Origin: Pararhodobacter aggregans
GTDB lineage: Bacteria > Pseudomonadota > Alphaproteobacteria > Rhodobacterales > Rhodobacteraceae
DNA: 43,910 nt
Direction: 5' to 3'
NCBI RefSeq assembly: GCF_003075525.1
Contig: NZ_QDDR01000020.1
Location: 1 to 43,910 of the forward strand
Of the stretch, positions 1 to 8,354 are shown piece by piece. The position numbers and the translations under genes are program-made. The notes under the pieces are model-generated. The model was not told where the DNA came from, made no database searches, and worked only from the letters and a program-made list of their open reading frames with translations. Numbering within the stretch: the first letter of the stretch is position 1; each line of letters starts with the position of its first letter.

Positions 1-129
1 CATACCGGCACCGTCAGCCAGACCGGCGGCAACAACGCCTATGGCCTCTTCCAGTTCGGCCAGAACACCAACGCCGCCGTCAGCCAAAACGGCGGACAGA
101 CCGGACTCACCCTCCTGTTCGGGTGGTAG
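1..129 (+). CDS. Curlin-repeat (curli fibre subunit-like) protein, 3' end only
   Basis: The window opens inside a gene whose last 42 codons are read in frame 1 and end at a TAG. The tail contains two curlin-like repeats (VSQTGGNNAYGLFQFGQNTN, then AAVSQNGGQTG), with the S-x-Q...G-x-N-x-A...Q spacing typical of CsgA/CsgB amyloid subunits, and it ends in LTLLFGW. Known members of this family are secreted and polymerise outside the cell as curli fibres in biofilm. The N-terminus, signal peptide and the rest of the operon lie outside the window, so CsgA cannot be told from CsgB. A terminator-like hairpin follows at 157-191, which suggests this is the last gene of its operon. Confidence 0.75.
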   Translation, partial: HTGTVSQTGGNNAYGLFQFGQNTNAAVSQNGGQTGLTLLFGW

Positions 130-156
130 AACCCCTCCCCATCCGGACCTGTGGCG

Positions 157-191
157 CGGGCGGTTCCTTCGGGGGCCGCCCGTTGCCTTTT
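157..191 (+). terminator. Terminator-like hairpin after the curlin gene
   Basis: Stem CGGGCGG (157-163) pairs with CCGCCCG (176-182) across a 12-base loop and is followed by TTGCCTTTT. It lies 28 bases after the curlin stop and before the next ribosome binding site. Confidence 0.5.
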
Positions 192-232
192 CGCGCGCCC
201 GGGTGCAGGACAGGGGCAGGATGGAGGGATCG

Positions 233-1189
233 ATGGACGGCAAATCCTGTTGCGCCCCGGCCGGGTCCGGGCGGGCCATGCCCGAGGCGCTGGCGACCCC
301 GGCGCTGACCCGGCGTGCCTCCGACGCCCTGCGGGCCGAGGTCGAGGCCGGGCTGATCGCGCTGAAGGGCGGGTTCTTCGACATGGGCGCGGCCAAGGGC
401 CGCTACCCCGACGACATGGACAGCCCCCGGCGGCGGGTCTTCGTCTCGCCCTTCCGGCTGGGGCGAACCAGCGTGACCAACCGCCTGTGGGCCGCCTTCG
501 CCGAGGAATCGGGGTACAGGACGGTGGCCGAGCGCGAGGGCTGGTCCTTTGTCTTTCACCTGTTTCTGGCCGACCCGCTGGGCTATGTCGAGCATCCGCC
601 GCAGACGCCCTGGTGGCGGGCGGTGGGCGGTGCGAGCTGGGCCGCGCCGGACGGGCCCGGGTCCGACTGGCGCGAGAAGCCCGACCATCCGGCCGTGCAT
701 CTGAGCTGGTTCGATGCGCAGGCCATGGCCGAGTATCTGGGCCTCAGGCTGCCGACCGAGGCCGAGTGGGAATTCGCGGCGCGCGGCGGGCTGAAACACG
801 CGCGCTTTCCCTGGGGCAACGATCTGGTCCCGGCCTCGGGCCATCGCCACAACACCTGGCAGGGCGAGTTTCCCCGGGTGAACAGCGCGGACGACGGGTT
901 CGTCGGCACCTGCCCGGCCGATCATTTCCCGCCCAATGCCTATGGCTTTCACACCCTGACCGGCAATGTCTGGGAATGGACCGGGACGCGGTTCGGCCCC
1001 CTGCCCCGGGGCGACGGCACGCTGCCGCCGCGCGACCCCCAGGGACCGGCCGAGGGGCCGGGCTATGTGATCCGGGGCGGATCCTACCTGTGTCACGTCA
1101 GCTATTGCGAACGCTATCAGGTGCATTCGCGGACCCATAACACGCCGGACAGCTCGACCGGGCATATGGGGATGCGGCTGGCGGGTTGA
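233..1189 (+). CDS. Formylglycine-generating enzyme (FGE, SUMF1 family)
   Basis: 318 residues. FGE oxidises an active-site cysteine of sulfatases to C-alpha-formylglycine. The C-terminus carries the signature RGGSYLCHVSYC (cysteines about 287 and 292) followed by NTPDSSTGHMG. Both cysteines of true aerobic FGE are present, which separates it from the many cysteine-less FGE-sulfatase-fold proteins. Other family landmarks are LPTEAEWEFAARGG and GNVWEWT. The start at 233 is chosen because GGAGG lies five bases upstream and the product then begins MDGKSCC, a KSCC opening I recall from related bacterial FGEs. An ATG at 221 and longer in-frame extensions lack support. No sulfatase gene is in the window, so the client must be encoded elsewhere. 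The gene is convergent with the cupin gene, with a 3-base gap. Confidence 0.9.
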   Translation: MDGKSCCAPAGSGRAMPEALATPALTRRASDALRAEVEAGLIALKGGFFDMGAAKGRYPDDMDSPRRRVFVSPFRLGRTSVTNRLWAAFAEESGYRTVAEREGWSFVFHLFLADPLGYVEHPPQTPWWRAVGGASWAAPDGPGSDWREKPDHPAVHLSWFDAQAMAEYLGLRLPTEAEWEFAARGGLKHARFPWGNDLVPASGHRHNTWQGEFPRVNSADDGFVGTCPADHFPPNAYGFHTLTGNVWEWTGTRFGPLPRGDGTLPPRDPQGPAEGPGYVIRGGSYLCHVSYCERYQVHSRTHNTPDSSTGHMGMRLAG

Positions 1190-1192
1190 GGG

Positions 1193-1795
1193 TCAGGCCA
1201 CGCCCGGCACCGGAGCCTCGGTGAAGCCGTAGGAATGGGTGTTGATGTCGCCGCTCCAGCGCCAGAGCGCGAAGAGCCCCTCGGGTCCGGTGGCGAAGGC
1301 ATGGGGCAGGCGCGAGGGGTGGTGGATCACCTCGCCCGCGCCGCGCAGCCGCGTGTCCTCGCCCGCCGTCCAGAGGGCCGAGCCGGCGAGGATCACATAG
1401 GTCTCGTCGGCGTCGTGGTTGTGGGGCGGGTAATAGGTGCCGGGCGCCTGATAGAAGAAGCCCATCCGCAGGTCGGGCGCCGGGATCGGGCCGTCGGGGC
1501 CCAGAAGCTCGGCCACGGCGAAGATCGCGGCATAGGGGCCCACCTGTGCATCGACCGGGTTGGTGCCCCAGGGCAGGCGGTCGAAGAGGGCGAGCGTGGC
1601 TTCGGCCAGCGGACCCTTGCCGCTGAGCAGCGCGCGGATCGCGGCGTCATGGGGACCGGGCGGACCGGGGCGGAGGGGCGTGGCGATCTGCGTGGCGGTC
1701 AGGGCCCGGGCGGTGGCCTCGGCCTCGGGCCGGGGTTCGGCGCGCCAGAGATCGGCGAGGGCGACGAGCAGGCGGTCGAGGTCAGGATCGCGCAT
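1193..1795 (-). CDS. Cupin protein of the DMSP lyase (DddL/DddQ) type
   Basis: 200 residues. A complete cupin motif 1 is visible at 119-138: G-x5-H-x-H-x3-E-x6-G with H125, H127, E131 and the following Y133. Motif 2 supplies another histidine around GEVIHHPSRLPHAF (H165). These are metal ligands in cupins. The N-terminal helical part (LDRLLVALADLWRAEP) plus a C-terminal cupin, the total length and the YYPPHNH context resemble the dimethylsulfoniopropionate lyase family of marine Rhodobacterales, which cleaves DMSP to dimethyl sulfide and acrylate. The fold is clear but the substrate is an inference, because other small-molecule cupins share these motifs. No acrylate or DMSP-uptake genes flank it. 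Start has GGAG about 10 bases upstream. It is monocistronic and convergent with FGE. Confidence 0.65.
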   Translation of the reverse strand: MRDPDLDRLLVALADLWRAEPRPEAEATARALTATQIATPLRPGPPGPHDAAIRALLSGKGPLAEATLALFDRLPWGTNPVDAQVGPYAAIFAVAELLGPDGPIPAPDLRMGFFYQAPGTYYPPHNHDADETYVILAGSALWTAGEDTRLRGAGEVIHHPSRLPHAFATGPEGLFALWRWSGDINTHSYGFTEAPVPGVA

Positions 1796-1904
1796 TGCAG
1801 GGTCTCCGGGCTGTGGGGAGGATGCGGGTTTTCTGCGCCTGCCTTGGAGAGGGCGCGCGCCCGATTGCGACAGGCCGGATGCGGTTTTCGTCCCGGGGGA
1901 GGTT

Positions 1905-1924
1905 GGTGCGTGCGAGCACGCACC
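1905..1924. repeat. REP-like palindrome, copy A
   Basis: GGTGCGTGC-GA-GCACGCACC is a perfect 9-bp stem with a 2-base loop, followed by CTAC. The same palindrome, with AA or TT as the loop, occurs twice more at 3976-4031, always in intergenic DNA. Confidence 0.8.
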
Positions 1925-1953
1925 CTACGGGTGGCCATTGGCGGGTGATCTTT

Positions 1954-2016
1954 GCTTGCCCGGAACAAGCCGAAGGCGCCGGGCAAGCGCCGGCCCGTCC
2001 CGGCGGGCTGGCGCTT
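1954..2016. repeat. Two overlapping, mutually exclusive hairpins
   Basis: GCTTGCCCGG (1954-1963) pairs perfectly with CCGGGCAAGC (1979-1988). A second 13-bp stem with one G-T pair forms between 1985-1997 and 2004-2016 and ends in TTT. The two stems share 1985-1988, so only one can form at a time. Whether this is regulatory or just stacked repeats cannot be told. Confidence 0.5.
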
Positions 2017-2185
2017 TGGCTGCCACCCGCTCCGAACCGGGTCTGGAAGCGGGCCGAACCATGAAGCGCAGGCTGACCGGCGTTGCGGCGCCATCCCACG
2101 GTCCGGCGCTTGCCCGGCTTGCGTTGGTGCGCGGCCTCTCGCCCTCGACCCGTAGGGTGGAGTTCCACCCCACCATCCCCCATGA

Positions 2186-2211
2186 AAAAGCCCCGCCGGA
2201 GCGGGGCTTTT
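2186..2211. terminator. Strong bidirectional rho-independent terminator
   Basis: AAAAGCCCCGC (2186-2196), loop CGGA, GCGGGGCTTTT (2201-2211): a perfect 11-bp stem flanked by A and T runs, so it can work on either strand. It lies just beyond the second serA-type 3' end, and probably terminates the serC-serA transcript. Confidence 0.85.
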
Positions 2212-2218
2212 CCTGAGG

Positions 2219-2266
2219 TCAGGCGACCTCGAAGGTCAGCGGACGGGCCTGCTGGACGAGCGCGGA
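2219..2266 (-). pseudogene. Remnant: second copy of the serA 3' end
   Basis: Read on the minus strand, this stretch encodes VQQARPLTFEVA followed by TGA, closely matching the true SerA C-terminus (FQQVHPLKFEVA, TGA) 120 bases away. About 33 of 38 aligned bases agree, starting exactly at the stop codon. Upstream of this tail the frame closes with a stop within four codons. The differences read like another serA allele or paralogue rather than a recent exact duplication. It sits between the intact serA and the terminator. Confidence 0.75.
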
Positions 2267-2338
2267 TCAGAAAGCGCTCCGGTGGAGTGTTTTCCCGCGT
2301 GAGCGGCCCCGGGCAACCGGGGCCGACCGCACCGTCGA

Positions 2339-3946
2339 TCAGGCGACCTCGAACTTCAGCGGATGCACCTGCTGGAACATCCCCGTCGATTCCAGCGTCT
2401 CGACCACTTTCGGGTCGATGGCCTGATCGAGGTACAAGAGCGCGATCGCGTCCTGACCGGCGGCCGAACGGCCGAGGGTGAAGTTGGCGATGTTGACGCC
2501 GTTCTTGCCCATGGTCATGCCCAGGAGGCCGATGATCCCCGGCACGTCCTCGTTGGTCGTGTAGAGCATGTGCTCGCCGATCTCGGCGTCGATGTTGATG
2601 CCCTTGATCTGGATGAAGCGCGGCTTGCCATCCGAGAAGACGGTCCCGGCCAGCGACCGCTCGCGCTTGTCCGTCACGATGGTCAGCTTGATGTAGCCGT
2701 CGAAGGCCCCGGCCTTGTCCTGCGTGGTGGTCGAGACCTTGATGCCCCGCTCTTTCGCCACGATGGGCGCCGAGACGAGGTTAACGTCCGGGTTGGCCGA
2801 TTTCAGGATCCCGGCGATCACCGCGCAATCCAGCGCCTTGAGGTTCATGTCCGAGACGACGCCATCATAGAGCACGTTGATGGCGCGGATCGGCTCGTCG
2901 GTCATTTGCCCCGCGAAGTTGCCCAGATGCCCGGCCAGCTTGATCCAGGGGCCCATGACGGCGGCTTCCTCGGCGGTGACGGACGGCATGTTCAGCGCGT
3001 TCGAGACGGCGCCGGTCAGCAGGTAGTCCGACATCTGCTCGGCCACCTGCAGGGCGACGTTCTCCTGCGCTTCGGTGGTCGAAGCGCCGAGGTGCGGCGT
3101 GCAGACCACGTTCGGCAGGTTGAAGAGCGGGCTCTCCTTGGCGGGCTCGACGGCGAAGACATCGAGCGCGGCCCCGGCGACGTGGCCCGAGTTCAGCGCT
3201 TCGACCAGCGCGTCCTCGTCAATGAGGCCACCGCGGGCGCAGTTGATGATCCGCACGCCCTTCTTGGTCTTGGCGAGGTTCTCGCGCGACAGGATGTTGC
3301 GGGTCTTGTCGGTCATCGGCACGTGCAGCGTGATGAAATCAGCGCGGGCCAGCAGCTCGTCCAGCTCGACCTTGGTCACGCCCAGCTGCTTGGCGCGCTC
3401 GTCCGAGAGGAAGGGATCGTAGGCCACGACCTTCATCTTCAGGCCGACGGCGCGGTCGCAGACGATGCCGCCGATGTTGCCCGCCCCGATCACGCCCAGG
3501 GTCTTGTTGAAGAGTTCAACGCCCATGAATTTCGATTTTTCCCACTTGCCTTCGTGGGTCGAGGCATTGGCCTCGGGGATCTGGCGGGCAACGGCGAACA
3601 TCATGGCGATGGCGTGTTCGGCGGTGGTGATCGAATTGCCGAAGGGGGTGTTCATCACGATGATGCCCTTCTTCGACGCCTCGGGAATATCGACGTTGTC
3701 GACGCCGATGCCCGCGCGGCCGATGACCTTGAGGTTGGTCGCGGCGGCGAGGATCTTGTCGGTCACCTTGGTGGCCGAGCGGATGGCGAGGCCATCGTAC
3801 TGGCCGATGATCTCGAGCAGTTTCTCTTTGTCCTTGCCCAGCGCGGGCAGGTAATCGACCTCGACCCCGCGGTCGCGGAAGATCTGGACGGCGGTTTCGG
3901 AGAGGGCATCGGAAACGAGGACGCGCGGTTTCGTCTGGGGGGCCAT
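2339..3946 (-). CDS. serA: D-3-phosphoglycerate dehydrogenase
   Basis: 535 residues, the long form of SerA. It oxidises 3-phosphoglycerate to 3-phosphohydroxypyruvate with NAD+, the first step of the phosphorylated serine pathway, in the cytosol. The substrate-binding domain opens RVLVSDALSE. The Rossmann dinucleotide motif is GVIGAGNIGG, the catalytic region is INCARGG...DVFAVEP, and the histidine is in TPHLGAST. The C-terminal half has the intervening domain and an ACT domain (DVPGIIGLLG...NIANFTLGR), the usual site for serine feedback. The start is set at MAPQTK because AGGAG lies 8-12 bases upstream; the longer in-frame extension runs into the repeat pair at 3976-4031. serC lies 99 bases upstream on the same strand, and the two probably share a transcript. 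Confidence 0.97.
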   Translation of the reverse strand: MAPQTKPRVLVSDALSETAVQIFRDRGVEVDYLPALGKDKEKLLEIIGQYDGLAIRSATKVTDKILAAATNLKVIGRAGIGVDNVDIPEASKKGIIVMNTPFGNSITTAEHAIAMMFAVARQIPEANASTHEGKWEKSKFMGVELFNKTLGVIGAGNIGGIVCDRAVGLKMKVVAYDPFLSDERAKQLGVTKVELDELLARADFITLHVPMTDKTRNILSRENLAKTKKGVRIINCARGGLIDEDALVEALNSGHVAGAALDVFAVEPAKESPLFNLPNVVCTPHLGASTTEAQENVALQVAEQMSDYLLTGAVSNALNMPSVTAEEAAVMGPWIKLAGHLGNFAGQMTDEPIRAINVLYDGVVSDMNLKALDCAVIAGILKSANPDVNLVSAPIVAKERGIKVSTTTQDKAGAFDGYIKLTIVTDKRERSLAGTVFSDGKPRFIQIKGINIDAEIGEHMLYTTNEDVPGIIGLLGMTMGKNGVNIANFTLGRSAAGQDAIALLYLDQAIDPKVVETLESTGMFQQVHPLKFEVA

Positions 3947-3975
3947 ATCTGGGCTCCTTGAATGTCGGGGGGTGT

Positions 3976-4031
3976 GGTGCGTGCAAGCACGCACCCTACG
4001 GGGGGCGGTAGGGTGCGTGCTTGCACGCACC
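3976..4031. repeat. Double REP-like palindrome (BIME-like) between serC and serA
   Basis: Two copies of the GGTGCGTGC-nn-GCACGCACC palindrome (3976-3995 and 4012-4031) face each other. With their CTAC/GTAG tails they make a perfect 24-bp inverted repeat (3976-3999 against 4008-4031) around an 8-base G-rich spacer. RNA could form two small hairpins or one long one. In the serC-serA transcript it lies between the two genes, where such structures can affect mRNA stability or polarity. Confidence 0.85.
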
Positions 4032-4045
4032 GTCCCTTCATGAAC

Positions 4046-5203
<1,158 letters not shown>

Positions 5204-5223
5204 GGTATCCTTCCAGATAAACG

Positions 5224-5283
5224 CCCCTCGTTGGGGAGGGGTGTCCCGCCGTCGCTGATATTCCTGCGCCCTGACTGGCGCAA
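5224..5283 (-). promoter_or_regulatory. Candidate serC promoter and leader hairpin
   Basis: On the minus strand TTGCGC (5283-5278), a 17-base spacer and TATCAG (5260-5255) make a plausible sigma70 promoter. The leader it would start contains the hairpin CCCCTC/GAGGGG (5224-5241) just before the serC ribosome binding site. The match is moderate and untested. Confidence 0.35.
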
Positions 5284-5357
5284 GCGGGATTATTGGCCTA
5301 ATGCGGCACTTGAAGCCGCGAAACCGACGTCGCCTGTCCATCATCGGAAACACGCCC

Positions 5358-6236
5358 ATGCATGTCGCCACCCTGCTGACCAATCCCGCCACCCCGGTGC
5401 TGGAAGCGCCGCTGGTGGAGAACCTGCGCAACGCCTGGGGCGGCGGCGCGGCGCGCTGGCTGGCGCCGGGTGTGGCTGCGGAATTCGACCTGTCGATGCG
5501 GCCGGCGAAACAGTGGGAGGTCTGGGCCGACCTGCAGGGGATGGGCGTGGACCTCTGCGTCCAGAAGGCCGAGGGGCGGCGCAAGGCGATGCTGCTGGCC
5601 GATATGGATTCGACCATGATCCAGCAGGAATGCATCGACGAGCTGGCCGATATGGCGGGCGTCGGCGCCCATGTCGCGGGGATCACCGCACGGGCGATGA
5701 ACGGCGAATTGGATTTCGAATCGGCGCTGAACGAGCGGGTCGGGCTGTTGAAGGGTCTGCCCGTCGGCGTCATCGACCAGGTGCTGGCCGAGCGGATCAC
5801 CTACATGCCCGGCGGCAAGCTGCTGATCGCCACGATGAAGGCCCACGGCGGCCATGCGGCGCTGGTCTCGGGCGGGTTCACCGCCTTCACCGCGAAGGTG
5901 GCGGCGGCGCTGGGATTCGACGAGAACCGCGCGAATACGCTCCTGGAGGAGAACGGCGCCCTGACCGGCAAGGTCGGCCTGCCGATCCTCGGCAAACAGG
6001 CCAAGGTCGATGCGCTGGAACAGATCACCGCAAGGCTGGGGATCACACCCGCCGAGGTGATCGCCGTCGGCGACGGGGCGAACGATCTGGGCATGCTGCA
6101 TCTGGCGGGTTCGGGCGTGGCGCTGCACGCCAAGCCCTCGGTCGCGGCGCAATGCGAGCTCAGGGTGAATCACGGCGACCTGACGGCGCTCCTCTATTTG
6201 CAGGGTTACGCGCGCGAGGATTTCGCGGCAGTCTGA
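5358..6236 (+). CDS. serB: Phosphoserine phosphatase
   Basis: 292 residues. It hydrolyses O-phosphoserine to serine, the last step of the pathway whose first two enzymes are encoded divergently next door. The HAD core is clear: nucleophile motif [14 protein letters not shown] (DxDST), motif [10 protein letters not shown], motif III lysine near [15 protein letters not shown], and motif [12 protein letters not shown]. An N-terminal region of about 75 residues precedes the HAD domain, as in long SerB proteins. The start at 5358 ([10 protein letters not shown]) fits the family; an upstream in-frame ATG at 5301 would add 19 basic, unconserved residues. The ribosome binding site is weak (GGAAA). 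Confidence 0.95.
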   Translation: MHVATLLTNPATPVLEAPLVENLRNAWGGGAARWLAPGVAAEFDLSMRPAKQWEVWADLQGMGVDLCVQKAEGRRKAMLLADMDSTMIQQECIDELADMAGVGAHVAGITARAMNGELDFESALNERVGLLKGLPVGVIDQVLAERITYMPGGKLLIATMKAHGGHAALVSGGFTAFTAKVAAALGFDENRANTLLEENGALTGKVGLPILGKQAKVDALEQITARLGITPAEVIAVGDGANDLGMLHLAGSGVALHAKPSVAAQCELRVNHGDLTALLYLQGYAREDFAAV

Positions 6237-6251
6237 GCCGCGAGCGCGGAA

Positions 6252-6272
6252 GCGGGGGTTTTGCACCCCCGC
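6252..6272 (+). terminator. Hairpin after serB
   Basis: GCGGGGGT (6252-6259) pairs with ACCCCCGC (6265-6272) 15 bases after the serB stop. There is no T tract, so it may only stall polymerase or protect the 3' end. Confidence 0.4.
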
Positions 6273-6327
6273 ACCCCCGCAGCGTATTGAAGGCAGAATG
6301 AAGGGGCGCGGCCCCGGGACGGGTGGC

Positions 6328-7890
6328 ATGGCGCAGGACAGCATTTTCATCGGCGGCGGCGGCGAGGGCTATGCAGAGCCCGAGGAATTGCTGCTGAAAT
6401 ACGGCAATCGGCACGGGCTGATCGCGGGCGCCACCGGAACCGGCAAGACCATCACCATGCAGATCATGGCCGAGGAATTCAGCCGGGCGGGCGTCCCGGT
6501 CTTCCTGACCGACATCAAGGGCGACGTGGGCGGGATGGCGGTGGCGGGGACGCCGCGCGAGAGCTTCCAGAAGCGCGCCGACCAGATCGGCCTGGGCGCG
6601 CTGAGTTACGCGGCGATGCCGGTGGTGTTCTGGGACCTGTTCGGTCAGTTCGGCCATCCCGTGCGCACCACCATGGCCGAGATGGGGCCCTTGCTGCTGT
6701 CGCGGATCCTGGAGCTGACCGAGGCGCAGGAGGGGGTCATCAACGTCGCTTTCCGGCTGTCGGACGAGCAGGGCTGGCCGATCCTCGATCTGGCCGATCT
6801 GCGGGCGATCCTGCAATTCCTAGCCGAGAACCGCGAGGAGATGTCGGCGCGCTATGGCAATGTCACCACCGCCTCGATCGGGGCGATCCAGCGGCGGCTT
6901 CTGGTGCTAGAAAACCAGGGGGCGGCGAATTTCTTCGGTGAACCGGCGCTCGACATCAAGGACCTGATGCTGACCACGCCGCAGGGTCAGGGCCGGGTCA
7001 ACATCCTGCATGCTGCCCGGCTGATGGAGACGCCCCGGCTTTACGCCACCTTCATGCTGTGGCTGATGTCCGAGCTGTTCGAGGAACTGCCCGAGGTGGG
7101 CGATGCCGAAAAGCCGAAGCTGGTGTTCTTCTTCGACGAGGCGCATCTGTTGTTCGACGGGGCGCCCAAGGCGCTGGTCGACAAGGTGCAGCAGGTGGCG
7201 AGGCTGATCCGTTCCAAGGGCGTCGGCGTCTATTTCATCACCCAGAACCCCGATGACGTGCCCGAGGATGTGCTGGGCCAGCTGGGCAACCGGGTCCAGC
7301 ACGCTTTGCGCGCCTTCACCGCGCGCGACCAGCAGGCCCTGCGCCGGGCGGCGCAGACCTACCGGCCGAACCCGCGCTTCGACACCGAGGCGGCGATCCG
7401 CGAGGTGGGCGTGGGCGAGGCCGTGACCTCGTTTCTGGAGGCCAAGGGCGTGCCGGGCGTGGTGGAACGCACGCTGATCCGCCCGCCGGCCAGCGCCATG
7501 GGCCCCTGCGACGAGGCGATCCGGCGGCAGGTGATCGTTTCCTCGCCGCTGGCCGGGAAATACGACACCGCCGTCGACCGCGATTCGGCGCAGGAGATGC
7601 TGGCGCGCCGCGCCGACCAGGCCGCGCGCGAAGCCGAAAGGTTCGAGCGGGACCGCGGCGAGGACGAGCATTCGCGCGGGCGGCGCTATTCGCCGGGCGG
7701 GTCCTCGCGCTCGCGCCGGGTCGAGGAGGAGGACGCGCCGCGCCGGCGGTCCTCGCCCTCGCGCAGCCGGTCGTCGCGGTCGGATACGGTGATGGACGCG
7801 TTCACCAAATCGGTCGCCCGCTCCATCGGCACGCGGGCCGGCAGCGCCATCGTTCGGGGCGTGCTGGGCGGGTTGTTCCGGGGCCGGTGA
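6328..7890 (+). CDS. HerA/YjgR-like P-loop ATPase (DUF853 family)
   Basis: 520 residues. An FtsK/HerA-superfamily ATPase of the YjgR type. Walker A is GATGTGKT (about 34-41), Walker B is KLVFFFDEAH, and an arginine-finger/sensor region follows (GVGVYFITQNPDDVPEDVLGQ...RVQHALRAFT). Relatives are called helicase HerA-like, but their role is not known; DNA or polymer translocation is an assumption from the superfamily. Between about 430 and 490 the chain is very rich in Arg, Ser and Glu and probably disordered, followed by a conserved C-terminal stretch ending in GVLGGLFRGR. The start is taken at MAQDSIFIGGG, where family members begin. An ATG 30 bases upstream (6298) has a better GAAGG site and is a real alternative. 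The next gene overlaps by one base. Confidence 0.85.
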   Translation: MAQDSIFIGGGGEGYAEPEELLLKYGNRHGLIAGATGTGKTITMQIMAEEFSRAGVPVFLTDIKGDVGGMAVAGTPRESFQKRADQIGLGALSYAAMPVVFWDLFGQFGHPVRTTMAEMGPLLLSRILELTEAQEGVINVAFRLSDEQGWPILDLADLRAILQFLAENREEMSARYGNVTTASIGAIQRRLLVLENQGAANFFGEPALDIKDLMLTTPQGQGRVNILHAARLMETPRLYATFMLWLMSELFEELPEVGDAEKPKLVFFFDEAHLLFDGAPKALVDKVQQVARLIRSKGVGVYFITQNPDDVPEDVLGQLGNRVQHALRAFTARDQQALRRAAQTYRPNPRFDTEAAIREVGVGEAVTSFLEAKGVPGVVERTLIRPPASAMGPCDEAIRRQVIVSSPLAGKYDTAVDRDSAQEMLARRADQAAREAERFERDRGEDEHSRGRRYSPGGSSRSRRVEEEDAPRRRSSPSRSRSSRSDTVMDAFTKSVARSIGTRAGSAIVRGVLGGLFRGR

Positions 7891-8246
7891 TGAAACCGCC
7901 GGTCCCGATCCTGCGCAGTTTCGACGAGGCCCGGGCGCGGGACTTCTACGTCGGTTTCCTGGGCTTCGAGGTGGTTTTCGAGCATCGCTTCGAGCCGGGC
8001 CTGCCGCTGTACCTGGGGCTGCGGCAGGGGGAATGTGTGCTGCATCTCTCCGAGCATTTCGGCGATGCGGCACCGGGGGCGGCGCTCAGGATCGAGGTGC
8101 CGGATGTGGACGCTTTCTGCGCGGCGCTGAACGCCAAGGGCTATGCCAACGCCCGGCCGGGGGTTCAGGCCCAACCCTGGGGCTCGCGCGACATGGCGGT
8201 GAGTGATCCGTTCGGGAACAGGCTGGTGTTCTGGTCGGAGGGGTGA
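7890..8246 (+). CDS. VOC / glyoxalase superfamily protein (bleomycin-resistance-like)
   Basis: 118 residues with one vicinal-oxygen-chelate domain: FYVGFLGFEVVFEHRF at the N-terminus, CVLHLSEHFGD in the middle and MAVSDPFGNRLVFW at the end. The metal-ligand-like residues are in LHLSEH and the final strand. Such small proteins either bind hydrophobic drugs such as bleomycin or act as dimeric lyases and dioxygenases; nothing here fixes a substrate. The start codon ATG overlaps the stop of the HerA-like gene by one base (TGATG), so translation is probably coupled. An in-frame GTG one codon earlier is less likely. Confidence 0.85.
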   Translation: MKPPVPILRSFDEARARDFYVGFLGFEVVFEHRFEPGLPLYLGLRQGECVLHLSEHFGDAAPGAALRIEVPDVDAFCAALNAKGYANARPGVQAQPWGSRDMAVSDPFGNRLVFWSEG

Positions 8247-8354
8247 GGCGCTGGGTCGCGGCTGGCCGGGTGACCGAGCTGCGGACGACGCTGTCATTGC
8301 CATGAACTCATGCTACAGCGCGCCCATGTTTCAGTCCGCGCAGGGAGCCATGGC

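Larger units (their letters stand above)
1796..2338. other. 543-base intergenic region rich in palindromes
   Basis: No credible gene. It holds, in order: a REP-like palindrome (1905-1924), two overlapping hairpins (1954-1988 and 1985-2016), a second occurrence of GCTTGCCCGG near 2106, a REP-like GTAGGGTGG/CCACCC palindrome (about 2152-2174), a strong bidirectional terminator (2186-2211), a second copy of the serA 3' end (2219-2257), and a GCCCCGGGCAACCGGGGC-type hairpin around 2307. Apparent reading frames here are short, overlap on both strands and have no recognisable product. Confidence 0.7.

Noticed and set aside
3947-4030. N-terminal extension of SerA (28 more codons)
   Set aside because: It is made from the palindromic repeat between serC and serA, has no SD, and the MAPQTK start has AGGAG at the right distance.
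4038-4045. Frameshift or readthrough at the serC end
   Set aside because: serC ends cleanly at 4046 with the expected family length of about 385 residues.
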